64,000 bases of DNA, taken from JAGGAG01 sp964638035 (lineage in GTDB: Bacteria > Gemmatimonadota > Gemmatimonadetes > Gemmatimonadales > GWC2-71-9). The position numbers were made by a program, and so were the translations under genes. Positions 24,601 through 31,849 of this stretch are shown piece after piece. Below the pieces are notes generated by a model. That model saw nothing but the letters and a program-made list of their open reading frames with translations, ran no database searches and was not told the origin of the DNA. The first letter of the stretch is position 1. Each line of letters begins with the position of its first letter. The stretch is taken from positions 1-64,000 of the forward strand of contig CAZWXD010000004.1 in assembly GCA_964638035.1 (NCBI GenBank), in the 5' to 3' direction.

Positions 24601-26324
24601 GGGGTGAGGGCTGCCTGCCGGTGCAACCCGTCCTCGAGGTCGCCGGCAACCGGTGCGGCCGCGGGGTTCCACTCCACGAGGAGCCGGTGCGACTCGGCGT
24701 CCGAGAGGATCGGCATGGTCCCCACGGAACGCCCGGGCTGGGCCACCCATGCCCGCGCCATGCGGCCGACGCGATCCGCCAAGGCGGAGGCCGTCGCGGC
24801 GGACAGCCGACCCGTGTCGTAGAGGAGCCGTCCGCGCGTGCCGTCGTGGTGGAGCGCGAAGGTCACGTCGCTCCCCGCCACCGCGGCAACGGCGTCGGGG
24901 TCGCTGGCCACGACAATGGCAATCGGCAGCGAGCGCGAGAGCACGTGTGGAAGGGCGCGGAGGGCCGGGGTGCGCACCGCCAGGTCGGTGGCGTAGGTGA
25001 GGTGCCGGCGCACCTGGTCCAGGGCAGCATGCACCGCACCCATCACGTCTCCGGGCGTGGCATCGAAGCGCAGCGCGAGGTGCAGCGGTACCTGTGCTGC
25101 GAGCCAGGGGGCCAGGCCATCGGTGAGCTGCTCGAGCGCGGGCTCGCGGTACTGCACGGTGAACTCCGACCGTCCCCGGATGCGTGCGAGCACCGCAACG
25201 ATGACCGCTACCGCGGCATCAGCCGGTGCCACGTCACGCGTGGCAGGCAAGGCGCCCAGCTCGAATGGTATCTCAGCGACCTGGCCGCTCGCGGCACTGT
25301 TCGCCTCGGGGAAGGGCAGGGTGGCGGGCTGGGTTCGTGCCAGCTGTGCCGCCCACCACCGCTCGTGCGCGGCCAGGCGTGTCGTTTCGGCCGCCAGCCG
25401 CGCCATCGGCCCTGCGCCAACCAGGATCGAATCTCCCTCGCGGCAGTTGAACCGTGCCGCTGCCTCGCGGGCGGACACCGGCTCGCCCTCGAGCGTCCGG
25501 AACTGGGTGAGGCGCACGTCCTCGGTGCCGGTGGCCACGATGACGCCCTCGTCGCCCACCGCAACGACGGTTCCAGGTGGCGCCCCCGAGCGGCGATCCA
25601 GCACCGCGACCTCAGGGACATGCAGCAGCACGCCGCTCACGAGCGCCTTGGCCAGGCCCAGGGGATTGGCATAGGGGCCGGTGTCGAGCCCGCGGACCAG
25701 TGCGCTCACGGTGGCAGCCGGCCTGGTCCAGTCTATGGTGCCCCCCGCGGTCGGCCGGTCGGTGCTCGCAACCATGCGATGCGGCATGGCGCCGGTCCGG
25801 GTAGCCGGGGTCTCTCCCCGATCCAGCGCAGCGAGCACCTCGCTGAATGTCTCGATGCCGGCTTCGAAGCAGCGGGTGTTGAGCGTCAGCGTGGACTCGG
25901 AAGCTGTCACGGCGAAGCGGCGCGTGGCGATGACGGGGCCGGCATCGGGCTCGGCGGTCATCCAGTGCCAGGTGATCCCGTGTTCCCGAGCGCCGTTCAG
26001 GATGGCCCAGGCAGGCGTGTTCACGCCGCCCAGCTCGGGCAGGGGTCCATCGTGGAAGTTGATCCCGCCGATCCGGGCAACGCGCAGGGCCGCACCGGAG
26101 AGCACCTTGAGGTTGCCGATGCTGAACATCACGTCAACCGAGCCGGGAGTGAGCACTGCCTCGATCGTGTCGTGACACGGAATCCCATGCTCCCGGGCCC
26201 ACGACTGCACTTCGGGCGTGGTGGTCACCACCCCTGCCACGTCGTGGCCTGCGTGACGCAGGGCGTCGCCGCAATGAACCAGGAGGGATTCCGTTCCGAT
26301 CAGGAGATGGGAGAGTCCCGGCAG
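21687..26324 (-). CDS. NRPS: formyltransferase, C-like, A with inserted luciferase-like monooxygenase, PCP
   Basis: Numbering from CTG 26324 gives 1545 residues. A formyltransferase-like domain at 1-300 has Asn89/His91 (INFHDG) and Asp127. A condensation-like stretch at about 315-550 lacks HHxxxDG. The adenylation domain starts near 565: core A3 (IYTSGSTGRPKGV) at 707-719 and A5 (NMYGPTETT) at 1224. Between A4 and A5, about 783-1138, lies a flavin-dependent luciferase-like monooxygenase (FASADGNGQDTYRLLLEGA, WTPERHFHAFGG, RAGIAFAAGWQPND), an arrangement known from the natural-product LLM family (TIGR04020 by recall). The carrier Ser1475 is in LGGHSLL. No ATG/GTG/TTG start precedes the conserved N-terminus LLIGTESLLVHCGDALR. 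CTG 26324 follows AAGGA at seven bases and is proposed; GTG 26240 would delete 28 conserved residues. Confidence 0.88.
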   Translation of the reverse strand: MPGLSHLLIGTESLLVHCGDALRHAGHDVAGVVTTTPEVQSWAREHGIPCHDTIEAVLTPGSVDVMFSIGNLKVLSGAALRVARIGGINFHDGPLPELGGVNTPAWAILNGAREHGITWHWMTAEPDAGPVIATRRFAVTASESTLTLNTRCFEAGIETFSEVLAALDRGETPATRTGAMPHRMVASTDRPTAGGTIDWTRPAATVSALVRGLDTGPYANPLGLAKALVSGVLLHVPEVAVLDRRSGAPPGTVVAVGDEGVIVATGTEDVRLTQFRTLEGEPVSAREAAARFNCREGDSILVGAGPMARLAAETTRLAAHERWWAAQLARTQPATLPFPEANSAASGQVAEIPFELGALPATRDVAPADAAVAVIVAVLARIRGRSEFTVQYREPALEQLTDGLAPWLAAQVPLHLALRFDATPGDVMGAVHAALDQVRRHLTYATDLAVRTPALRALPHVLSRSLPIAIVVASDPDAVAAVAGSDVTFALHHDGTRGRLLYDTGRLSAATASALADRVGRMARAWVAQPGRSVGTMPILSDAESHRLLVEWNPAAAPVAGDLEDGLHRQAALTPDRVALVCEGDEVTYADLDQQVSRLAHVLQQRGAGPDVRVALLLDRSNEMVTAMLAVLRAGAAYVPLDPSYPPERLQLMLQDSGAALLLGQAQGWTPAGLRVLTFAEAVQLGDACPATPPPCPAGPAHLAYVIYTSGSTGRPKGVMLERRNVASFFLAMDQRLGREPGTWLAVTSISFDISVLELLWTLARGYTVVVHREGRQVAATNEPARRPSVSLFYFASADGNGQDTYRLLLEGARFADTHDFEAVWTPERHFHAFGGIYPNPSVTAAAVASVTERVQVRAGSVVLPLHHPARVAEEWAVVDNLSRGRAGIAFAAGWQPNDFVLRPEVYGDHRAVMQRDVDVVRRLWRGEAIEFPGAQGKPVTVRTLPRPVQPELPTWLTAAGNPDTYIQAGTLGAGVLTHLLGQSVEELGAKLARYRQAWRAAGHPGRGKVTLMLHTFVGDSDASVKEVVREPLRRYLDSSVDLVKEFAATFPALKQARQDKQGEVFDVGALGAREREDLLSYAFERYYETSGLFGTVETCLARVDQLSAIGVDEIACLVDFGIEANVALQHLGHLDQLRQRIGADRSASTPQHTLAAMVARHGVTHLQCTPSLARLLLADPAARAALSALTHVLLGGEAFTDALADELLEVTGSARGRRPQVHNMYGPTETTVWSTMHTVQAGERPVPIGTPLANTRCYVLDARDQLLPPGVPGELHIGGTGVARGYLGLDDLTAQRFPADPFGNGRMYRTGDRVRWRRDGTLEFLGRLDQQVKLSGYRIELGEVEAQVLRHPGVREAVVLAREDRPGDVRLVAYVVFEQPPGDVAQLRGALRRLLPDFMVPATVVALDRLPMTPNGKVNRRALPPPATGTTPVLMPEQRPSNPAEETIAGIWREFLQVSHVSREANFFDLGGHSLLAVQVHRRLQREFPDQGLTITDLFRFPTVGGLAAHLAGGGRPDARLQEVQARGEARRAALQRKARREPR

Positions 26325-26642
26325 GGTCAGGTCCTTGTCGTGATTGATGTTGCGCCCGGGCCACAGCGCCGCGCCTGGTCAGCGAAAACGTGCGTGGCGC
26401 GGGCCTGGCCACGGCGGTCGCAGTCCTACTGTGCGGCAGTGCCAGTTCCGGGCCGCGTGCCCGCTGAACTTGTGCTGCTGCAGCACGTTGGAAATGTACC
26501 CCGGACCGGCGACAGGACCACGGTGAAGCGTGGGCAAGGCATGCAAACACTTGCGCGCGCCGGGGGCCCATCCGCGGCACTGCTCGCGCATGACCTCGCG
26601 CAGAACCAGTTCCTGCCTATGTTTGGGAAGCCGGGAGGGCGA
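26325..26642. other. Intergenic region between NRPS and deacetylase genes
   Basis: This 318-base divergent region must hold promoters for the NRPS-PKS pair and for the deacetylase-FemAB-aminotransferase operon. I see a perfect 6-bp inverted repeat GTGCTG-CTG-CAGCAC at 26472-26486, a possible operator. I found no sigma-70-like or GG-N10-GC sigma-54 element that convinces. Short open frames here lack any recognisable protein. Confidence 0.5.
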
Positions 26643-27512
26643 GTGGATCAGCAGGCGAAGTCGGCAACAACCCACATATTCACCGTGGACGTGGAGGAGT
26701 ACTTCCACGCCCTGGCCCTTGCCAAGGTCGCTCCGCGGTCGCGCTGGCATACCTTTCCGAGCCGAGTCGAGGCGAGCACCAACGCCCTCCTGGAACTCCT
26801 TGCTCGGCACGACACTGTCGCCACGTTCTTCGTGGTCGGATGGGTCGCGGAACAGTTTCCCTCACTGGTGCGCAAGATCGCCATCGCGGGCCACGAGCTG
26901 GCCTCGCACGGGTACTGGCACCATCCGGTCACCGCGTTCGAGCCGGAAGAGTTCCGCGAGGACCTCCGCCATTCGCGGATCATCCTGGAACAGGTCTCCG
27001 GCCATCGCGTGCGCGGGTTCAGGGCACCCAGTTTCTCGATCGTTCCGGGGTGTGAGTGGGCCTTCGATGTACTGCTCGAAGAGGGGTTCACGTGGGACTC
27101 GAGCCTCTTTCCCATCCGGCGGCCGGAGTACGGCTACCCGGGAGCGAGGCCTGATCCGTACCTGATCCGTCGCGACGCGGGCACGCTGCTCGAGCTGCCG
27201 ATGACCACCACCAACTTCATGGGCATGCGAATTCCCGCCGCGGGTGGCGCCTACCTCCGGCAGCTCCCGTACGCCCTCACTGCACGCGCGTTTCGCGAGC
27301 ATTCCATCCGCGGCGTGCCGGCCATGTTCTACGTGCACCCGTGGGAGGTCGACCCGGGGCAGCCCCGGCTCAACGCCGGCCTCGTCTCGCGCCTGCGGCA
27401 CTACCGCGGGCTCGAGGGCATGATGGCCAGGATCGAACAGCTCCTCACGGAATTCACCTTCACCTCCGTGGAGCGGGCCCTCGACGTGCCGGCGCTCTGC
27501 GCCGCCGCCTGA
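26643..27512 (+). CDS. Polysaccharide deacetylase, DUF3473/PEP-CTERM locus type
   Basis: The 289-residue enzyme has an intact carbohydrate-esterase-4 site: FTVDVEEYF (Asp16), the metal pair His89/His93 in GHELASHGYWHH, GFRAPSFSI and WDSSLFP. It ends with the family-specific YVHPWEVDPGQPRL block typical of exosortase-locus deacetylases. It would N-deacetylate an EPS sugar. GTG 26643 is preceded closely by GGGAGGG; ATG 26619, eight codons earlier, is an alternative. It leads an operon with the FemAB-like gene 22 bases downstream. Its intact motifs show which residues are lost in the paralogous domain at 12057. Confidence 0.88.
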   Translation: MDQQAKSATTHIFTVDVEEYFHALALAKVAPRSRWHTFPSRVEASTNALLELLARHDTVATFFVVGWVAEQFPSLVRKIAIAGHELASHGYWHHPVTAFEPEEFREDLRHSRIILEQVSGHRVRGFRAPSFSIVPGCEWAFDVLLEEGFTWDSSLFPIRRPEYGYPGARPDPYLIRRDAGTLLELPMTTTNFMGMRIPAAGGAYLRQLPYALTARAFREHSIRGVPAMFYVHPWEVDPGQPRLNAGLVSRLRHYRGLEGMMARIEQLLTEFTFTSVERALDVPALCAAA

Positions 27513-27534
27513 CGATCCTTCCGCGACACCTCCC

Positions 27535-28557
27535 GTGATACGGGTCGAGCGCTTCACGGGGCCTGCCACCGAGTGGGATGGGTTCGTACGCCAGCAGCCG
27601 GGGTGGACCCCCTTCCACCTCGAGGCCTGGCGTGGGATCATCGCCGGGACCTTCGGGCACGCGACGCCCTACCTCGTGGCGCGCGAGGCGGGCCAGGTCG
27701 TGGGCGTGCTCCCCCTGGTGCTGGTGCGCAGTGCGGTCTTCGGTCGCTTCCTCGTGTCGATGCCGTACGTGAACTACGGTGGACCATTGGGCCGGCCCGA
27801 CGCGGTGCAGGCCCTGGCCGAGGAAGCCGTGCGGCTCGGGCGGGCGGCGCGCGTCAAGCTCACCGAGTTCCGGGCGCGCTCGGAACAGGAGATCCTCCTC
27901 CCGGTGTCGCACCGCAAGATCACCGTGGTCCTCGACCTTCCGCCGTACGATGCCCCGGCGCTCTTCAAGGGGTTCGAGGCCAAGCTGCGCAGCCAGGTGC
28001 GCCGGCCGCAGAAGGAAGGCATCACGGTGCGCTGGGGGGCGGGCGAGCTGCCGGCCTTCTACGCCGTCTTTTCCCGCCACATGCGCGACCTCGGCACCCC
28101 GGTGCTGCCCCTGCGCTTCTTCGAGGCGATCGTGCGCGCGTTCGGGGACGAGGTGTGGGTGGCCTCGGCGCGGTTGAAGGACGAGCCCGTGGCAGCGGGG
28201 TTCGGGTTCCGCTTCGGCGAGGCCGAGTTCGAGATGACCTGGGCCTCGTCGCTGTATGCGTACAACCGCCTCTCCCCCAACATGCTCCTCTACTGGTCGT
28301 TCCTCGAGCGCGCCTGCGGGGAGGGACTTACCCTCTTCAACTTTGGCCGCTGCTCGCCCGGGGCGGGCACCCACCGGTTCAAGAGCCAGTGGGGGTCGCG
28401 GGACGAGACCCTCTGGTGGTACCAGGACGCCGCGGGCGCCGCCAACACGCCGTCGCCCGATGATGGCGCCTACGCCTGGGGGCCGCGCGTCTGGCGCCGG
28501 CTCCCGCTCCGGCTGGCCAACCTGCTTGGCCCGCCGGTGGTCTCGGGCATTCCCTGA
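27535..28557 (+). CDS. FemAB-like GNAT peptidyl/acyl transferase, EPS-associated
   Basis: The 340-residue protein shows the FemAB-type double GNAT pattern: an N-terminal fold with PYLVAREAGQVVGVLPLVLV, then FEAKLRSQVRRPQKEGI, and a C-terminal ACGEGLTLFNFGRCSPG-like block. This resembles the FemAB-related proteins of PEP-CTERM loci (TIGR03019 by recall). Such proteins probably attach an aminoacyl or acyl group, but the substrate is not established. Start is GTG 27535 with no clear ribosome binding site. The stop is two bases before the DegT-like gene. With AsnB, NadE-like and ligase genes nearby, amino-acid decoration of the polysaccharide is a reasonable inference. Confidence 0.75.
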   Translation: MIRVERFTGPATEWDGFVRQQPGWTPFHLEAWRGIIAGTFGHATPYLVAREAGQVVGVLPLVLVRSAVFGRFLVSMPYVNYGGPLGRPDAVQALAEEAVRLGRAARVKLTEFRARSEQEILLPVSHRKITVVLDLPPYDAPALFKGFEAKLRSQVRRPQKEGITVRWGAGELPAFYAVFSRHMRDLGTPVLPLRFFEAIVRAFGDEVWVASARLKDEPVAAGFGFRFGEAEFEMTWASSLYAYNRLSPNMLLYWSFLERACGEGLTLFNFGRCSPGAGTHRFKSQWGSRDETLWWYQDAAGAANTPSPDDGAYAWGPRVWRRLPLRLANLLGPPVVSGIP

Positions 28558-28559
28558 GC

Positions 28560-29729
28560 ATGGCCACAGGGAGCCAGCTCCCCGCCTACAGCCCCGTGTC
28601 GCTTCGCTCGCTCGGGGCCGGTGTGGTGGCCCTGTTCGGTGCGCGCCGGGCCCGTGGCGAGGTCGCCGAGTTGGTGCGGTCGGCGTATCCGGTGCGGGCG
28701 GTGGTCCTGACCGATAGCGGTACCAGTGCGCTGCAACTCGCGCTGCGCATGGCACGCGAGGACGCGGCCGCCGGCGGTGACCCGGCACTGGTGGCCCTTC
28801 CTGCCTGGGGCTGCTTCGACCTGGGCACTGCGGCCCTGGGTGCGGGCGTGCGATTCGTCCCCTACGACCTCGATCCTGCCACATTGGGCCCCGACCTGGC
28901 GTCATTGCGAGCGGCGCTCGCCCGGGGTGCCCGGGCCGTGGTGGTGGCCCACTGGTATGGGGTGCCGGTGGACGTCGCGTCGGTGCGGGCGCTTGCCGCC
29001 GACCATGGCGCCTTCGTCATCGAGGATGCGGCGCAGGGAGTGGGTGCCAGCATCGGCGGTGTGCCGGTCGGCGCGCTCGGCGACCTGGGCGTGCTGAGCT
29101 TTGGCCGGGGGAAGGGCCGCACGGGCGGAGGGGGTGGAGCCTTGCTCGCCACCAGCGAACTGGGGGAGGCTCTCCTCAATCGGGTGGGCAGCACCATCGG
29201 GCCCGCTGGAGCCGGTGTGTGGCAGGGCGTCGGGCTGGGGGCGCAATGGATCCTGGGGCGCCCCTCGCTGTACGGGATGGCGGAGGCGATGCCGTTCCTC
29301 AGGCTGGGCGAGACGGTATGGCACGATCCCACTCCACCCCGCGGACTCCCGGGGTTCGCGGCGGGTGCCTTGGTGGTGTCGTGGCGGGACTCGGACCGGG
29401 AGGTAGCTGCGCGAGTGGCCTGCGCCCGCGACTGGAAGCAGCTGCGGCCGGACCTGGTTTATCCGGAAACGGCAGTGCCGGGTGCGGTGACGGGGTTCCT
29501 CCGGCTGCCGGTCGTCACTCGCAACGCCGATGAGCGCACGCAGTTGCTCGCGGTGCCGGGCGCCATGCCCGGCTATCCAGTACCGCTCCCCGCGGTGCCG
29601 CAGCTGGCGAGGATTGCGGTGGGCACGGGCCCGTGGCCGGGGGCGGATCGGCTCACGAGGGATTTGGTGACCCTGCCGTGTCATCGGTGGGTCCGCCCGA
29701 CTCCAGGAGTGGCATCCCGGGTTTCCTGA
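28560..29729 (+). CDS. DegT/DnrJ/EryC1-type PLP-dependent aminotransferase-like protein
   Basis: The 389-residue protein has the sugar-aminotransferase landmarks DSGTSALQLALR (phosphate-binding turn), HWYGVPVDV, FVIEDAAQGVGAS and the putative PLP-lysine in LSFGRGKGRTGGGGGALL. Family members transaminate keto-sugars bound to a nucleotide. The C-terminal third is less conserved than usual: it lacks the YRLP-type motif I would expect, so a role other than classical sugar aminotransfer is possible. It is the last gene of the 26643-29729 operon. Confidence 0.75.
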   Translation: MATGSQLPAYSPVSLRSLGAGVVALFGARRARGEVAELVRSAYPVRAVVLTDSGTSALQLALRMAREDAAAGGDPALVALPAWGCFDLGTAALGAGVRFVPYDLDPATLGPDLASLRAALARGARAVVVAHWYGVPVDVASVRALAADHGAFVIEDAAQGVGASIGGVPVGALGDLGVLSFGRGKGRTGGGGGALLATSELGEALLNRVGSTIGPAGAGVWQGVGLGAQWILGRPSLYGMAEAMPFLRLGETVWHDPTPPRGLPGFAAGALVVSWRDSDREVAARVACARDWKQLRPDLVYPETAVPGAVTGFLRLPVVTRNADERTQLLAVPGAMPGYPVPLPAVPQLARIAVGTGPWPGADRLTRDLVTLPCHRWVRPTPGVASRVS

Positions 29730-29948
29730 AGGGTTCCACCGCATTCCGCAGCGAGCTTCTGCCTGCTGACAGTGTGCAGAATTCAGCACATAATCTTCCG
29801 CAACGTCCACATCCATAACTTGCGCTATATCAACCTGATCCCACATATTTGCTGGGCAGCGTAATCGCTGCGCTGGCCAAGAATTAGTCGTTTCGCTTAG
29901 CACGACGGTTGCTGTGTCCATTCTGTGACCCAACTCACCAGGGCATTG

Positions 29949-30887
29949 ATGCGCCTCCCAATCCGGCGAACCCTCGCCGGCATGGCCTTGTTGGCTTCCG
30001 CCTGCATCCAACCGGCAGGCGAAGATGGTCTTGAGCCACCACCGGCAGGACCCGAGGTCCCCCCTCCAGCTGCGGCGACGCTTGCCAACGAGTGTGCGCG
30101 CCCGGGGACGGGGTGGATCTGGTGCGATGACTTCGACCAGGACCGATTGGCGAGTTACTACGGCTACGACGATGCCTCCGGCCGCTTCGTGAGGTTGGCC
30201 GGCGCCGGGGCGGAAGGCTCGGTGGCCATGCGGTCGACCTTTACGACCGCACCACAGCGGTCATCCGGTTCGCTGCACTTGGCCTTCGGGAAGGTGCCGA
30301 TGGCGTCATTCCGGCCGGTGGATGGCGGGACTGAGCGGTATCGCGAGGTCTACTGGCGGCTGTACGTCCGGTACCCAACGACCTGGGAGGGGGGCGGGGG
30401 CGACAAGCTCTCGCGCGCCACCAGCTTCGTCTCGACCAGCAACTGGGCGCAGGCCATGATCGCGCATGTCTGGAGCGGCGCTGGCGAGCCTTGGCAGGAC
30501 TATCTCTACATCGACCCCGCCTCGGGCACTGACACGGCGGGCGTGGTCCGCACAACCACCTACAACGACTTCCCCAACCTGCGATGGCTCGGTGCGAGGC
30601 AGGGCTCGACGGCACTCTTTGCGCCGGCGTCACTGGGCCGCTGGTACTGCATCGAGGCGCATGCACGCCTCAATGATCCCGGCACCGCGAACGGGGTGTT
30701 CGAGCTGTGGGTGGACGGACAGCTCGATGCGCGCCGGGACGCCCTCAACTGGGTGGGCCGCTACGAGGAGTACGGCATCAACGCGGTGCTGTTGGAGAAC
30801 TACTGGAACGCGGGATCGCCGGTGGAGCAGGACCGCTACATCGACAACCTGGTCGTGAGCACCGCCCGCATCGGGTGCCCGGCCTGA
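29949..30887 (+). CDS. Secreted lipoprotein, concanavalin-like fold, paralogue 1 of 3
   Basis: A signal peptide ending in the lipobox LLASAC is followed by a Pro-rich linker and a mature domain opening GWIWCDDFDQDRL. Segments REVYWRLYVRYP, RWYCIEAHARLND and FELWVDGQLDARRD match in position and pattern the lipoproteins at 30946 and 33098, so the three are paralogues. The pattern (R-h-Y, W-h-E, W-D-G) is what I expect of jelly-roll lectin/lyase domains such as heparin-lyase-like proteins, but no catalytic site is recognised. Probably anchored in the outer membrane, binding or trimming EPS. ATG 29949 gives 312 residues; GTG 29925 would add eight. Confidence 0.65.
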   Translation: MRLPIRRTLAGMALLASACIQPAGEDGLEPPPAGPEVPPPAAATLANECARPGTGWIWCDDFDQDRLASYYGYDDASGRFVRLAGAGAEGSVAMRSTFTTAPQRSSGSLHLAFGKVPMASFRPVDGGTERYREVYWRLYVRYPTTWEGGGGDKLSRATSFVSTSNWAQAMIAHVWSGAGEPWQDYLYIDPASGTDTAGVVRTTTYNDFPNLRWLGARQGSTALFAPASLGRWYCIEAHARLNDPGTANGVFELWVDGQLDARRDALNWVGRYEEYGINAVLLENYWNAGSPVEQDRYIDNLVVSTARIGCPA

Positions 30888-30945
30888 CATCAACGCACGC
30901 TGCCCGTGGCACGGGCGGCGCCAACCCCGGAAGGGACGAGCCAGG

Positions 30946-31836
30946 ATGAAGTACCTCTCGAAGCTGTCGAACCGGATGGCCCAGATGCATGCGCTCGCCC
31001 TGGGTGCGGGCGTGCTCCTTGGCGCCTGCAACCTCAACCTGCAGGAGCCCATCTCGTACGATGCGCTGAATCCTCCCGACGAGACCATCCCCCTTCCCGA
31101 AACGTCCCGCACCTGCGAGAACGAGCCGGCTGGCTTTACGCGGGCCATCGATGCGCCGATGAACACCCTGCCAGCCCTGTCGCCCAATCCCAGCGCGGAG
31201 GGCATGCTGCACTGGCCCAACCAGACGCGGACGCTCTTCATCGAGCAGTCGCCCACGGCGCCGCTCTCGCCGAGCGGGGTGCTGCGAGTCGTCTACCCGC
31301 AGGGGCAGCGGGGCGGCGAGGCGCCATCCCGCTGGGGCACGCGCACGCTTCCGCAGAACACCGGGTCGATCTATGTGTGCTCGTGGGTTCGCTTCATGCC
31401 GGGTTGGACCTCGAACGGCAACGTGGGGACCAAGTTCTTCGTGATGCGGGGCCCCAGCGCTACCAATCACGTGGTCGGCTTCCTGGCCGGCGCCGGTTCG
31501 ACGCACAACTACCTCTACACCACGCCGCAGTTCAATGATGGGTTCGCCTACAACCTGGGTGCCGCGGAGACGCCGGAGAACGACGTCGGCGGCGGCGGCT
31601 GGCACAAGGTGGAGGTGCTCTGGGTGGCGAACACGCCGGGCCAGCGGGACGGGGAGTACCGGCACTGGGTCGATGGGCGGCTTATCGCCGTCGCCACCGA
31701 TGCATGGTACTTCGCCACCGGCGACACGCCGCGCTGGGACTCGTTGTTCTTCGACCCGACCTATGGCGGCGGAGCCAACACGGTGCCCTTCGACCAGTTC
31801 TTCGAAGTGGACCACTTCGTCGTGAGCGTGAAGTAG
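30946..31836 (+). CDS. Secreted lipoprotein, concanavalin-like fold, paralogue 2 of 3
   Basis: The 296-residue protein has a signal peptide with the lipobox LLGAC near residue 27. The mature part shares YVCSWVRFMPGW, WHKVEVLWVAN, YRHWVDGRL and DPTYGGGANTVPFDQ with its neighbours. The PTxGGGxNxPxxD motif is nearly repeated as PTFGGGLNIPWED in paralogue 3. A ribosome binding site lies before ATG 30946. It starts 58 bases after paralogue 1, so the two are probably co-transcribed, although a TGGCACG-containing sigma-54-like element (30907-30922) lies between them. Function is likely polysaccharide binding or lysis at the cell surface; unproven. Confidence 0.65.
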   Translation: MKYLSKLSNRMAQMHALALGAGVLLGACNLNLQEPISYDALNPPDETIPLPETSRTCENEPAGFTRAIDAPMNTLPALSPNPSAEGMLHWPNQTRTLFIEQSPTAPLSPSGVLRVVYPQGQRGGEAPSRWGTRTLPQNTGSIYVCSWVRFMPGWTSNGNVGTKFFVMRGPSATNHVVGFLAGAGSTHNYLYTTPQFNDGFAYNLGAAETPENDVGGGGWHKVEVLWVANTPGQRDGEYRHWVDGRLIAVATDAWYFATGDTPRWDSLFFDPTYGGGANTVPFDQFFEVDHFVVSVK

Positions 31837-31849
31837 CCGGGTCCGCCCC

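Noticed and set aside
24850..24900. LHHDG in the NRPS as a condensation-domain active site
   Set aside because: The motif must be HHxxxDG; here the spacing and position are wrong.
26542..26550. The sequence TGCAAACAC, also found at 50062-50070
   Set aside because: A 9-base match between two intergenic regions is expected by chance and the surroundings are not shared.
21792..26642. The long plus-strand open frame leading into the deacetylase at 26643
   Set aside because: The part before about 26619 is antisense to the NRPS gene and has no protein-like motifs; only the last 290 codons are a gene.
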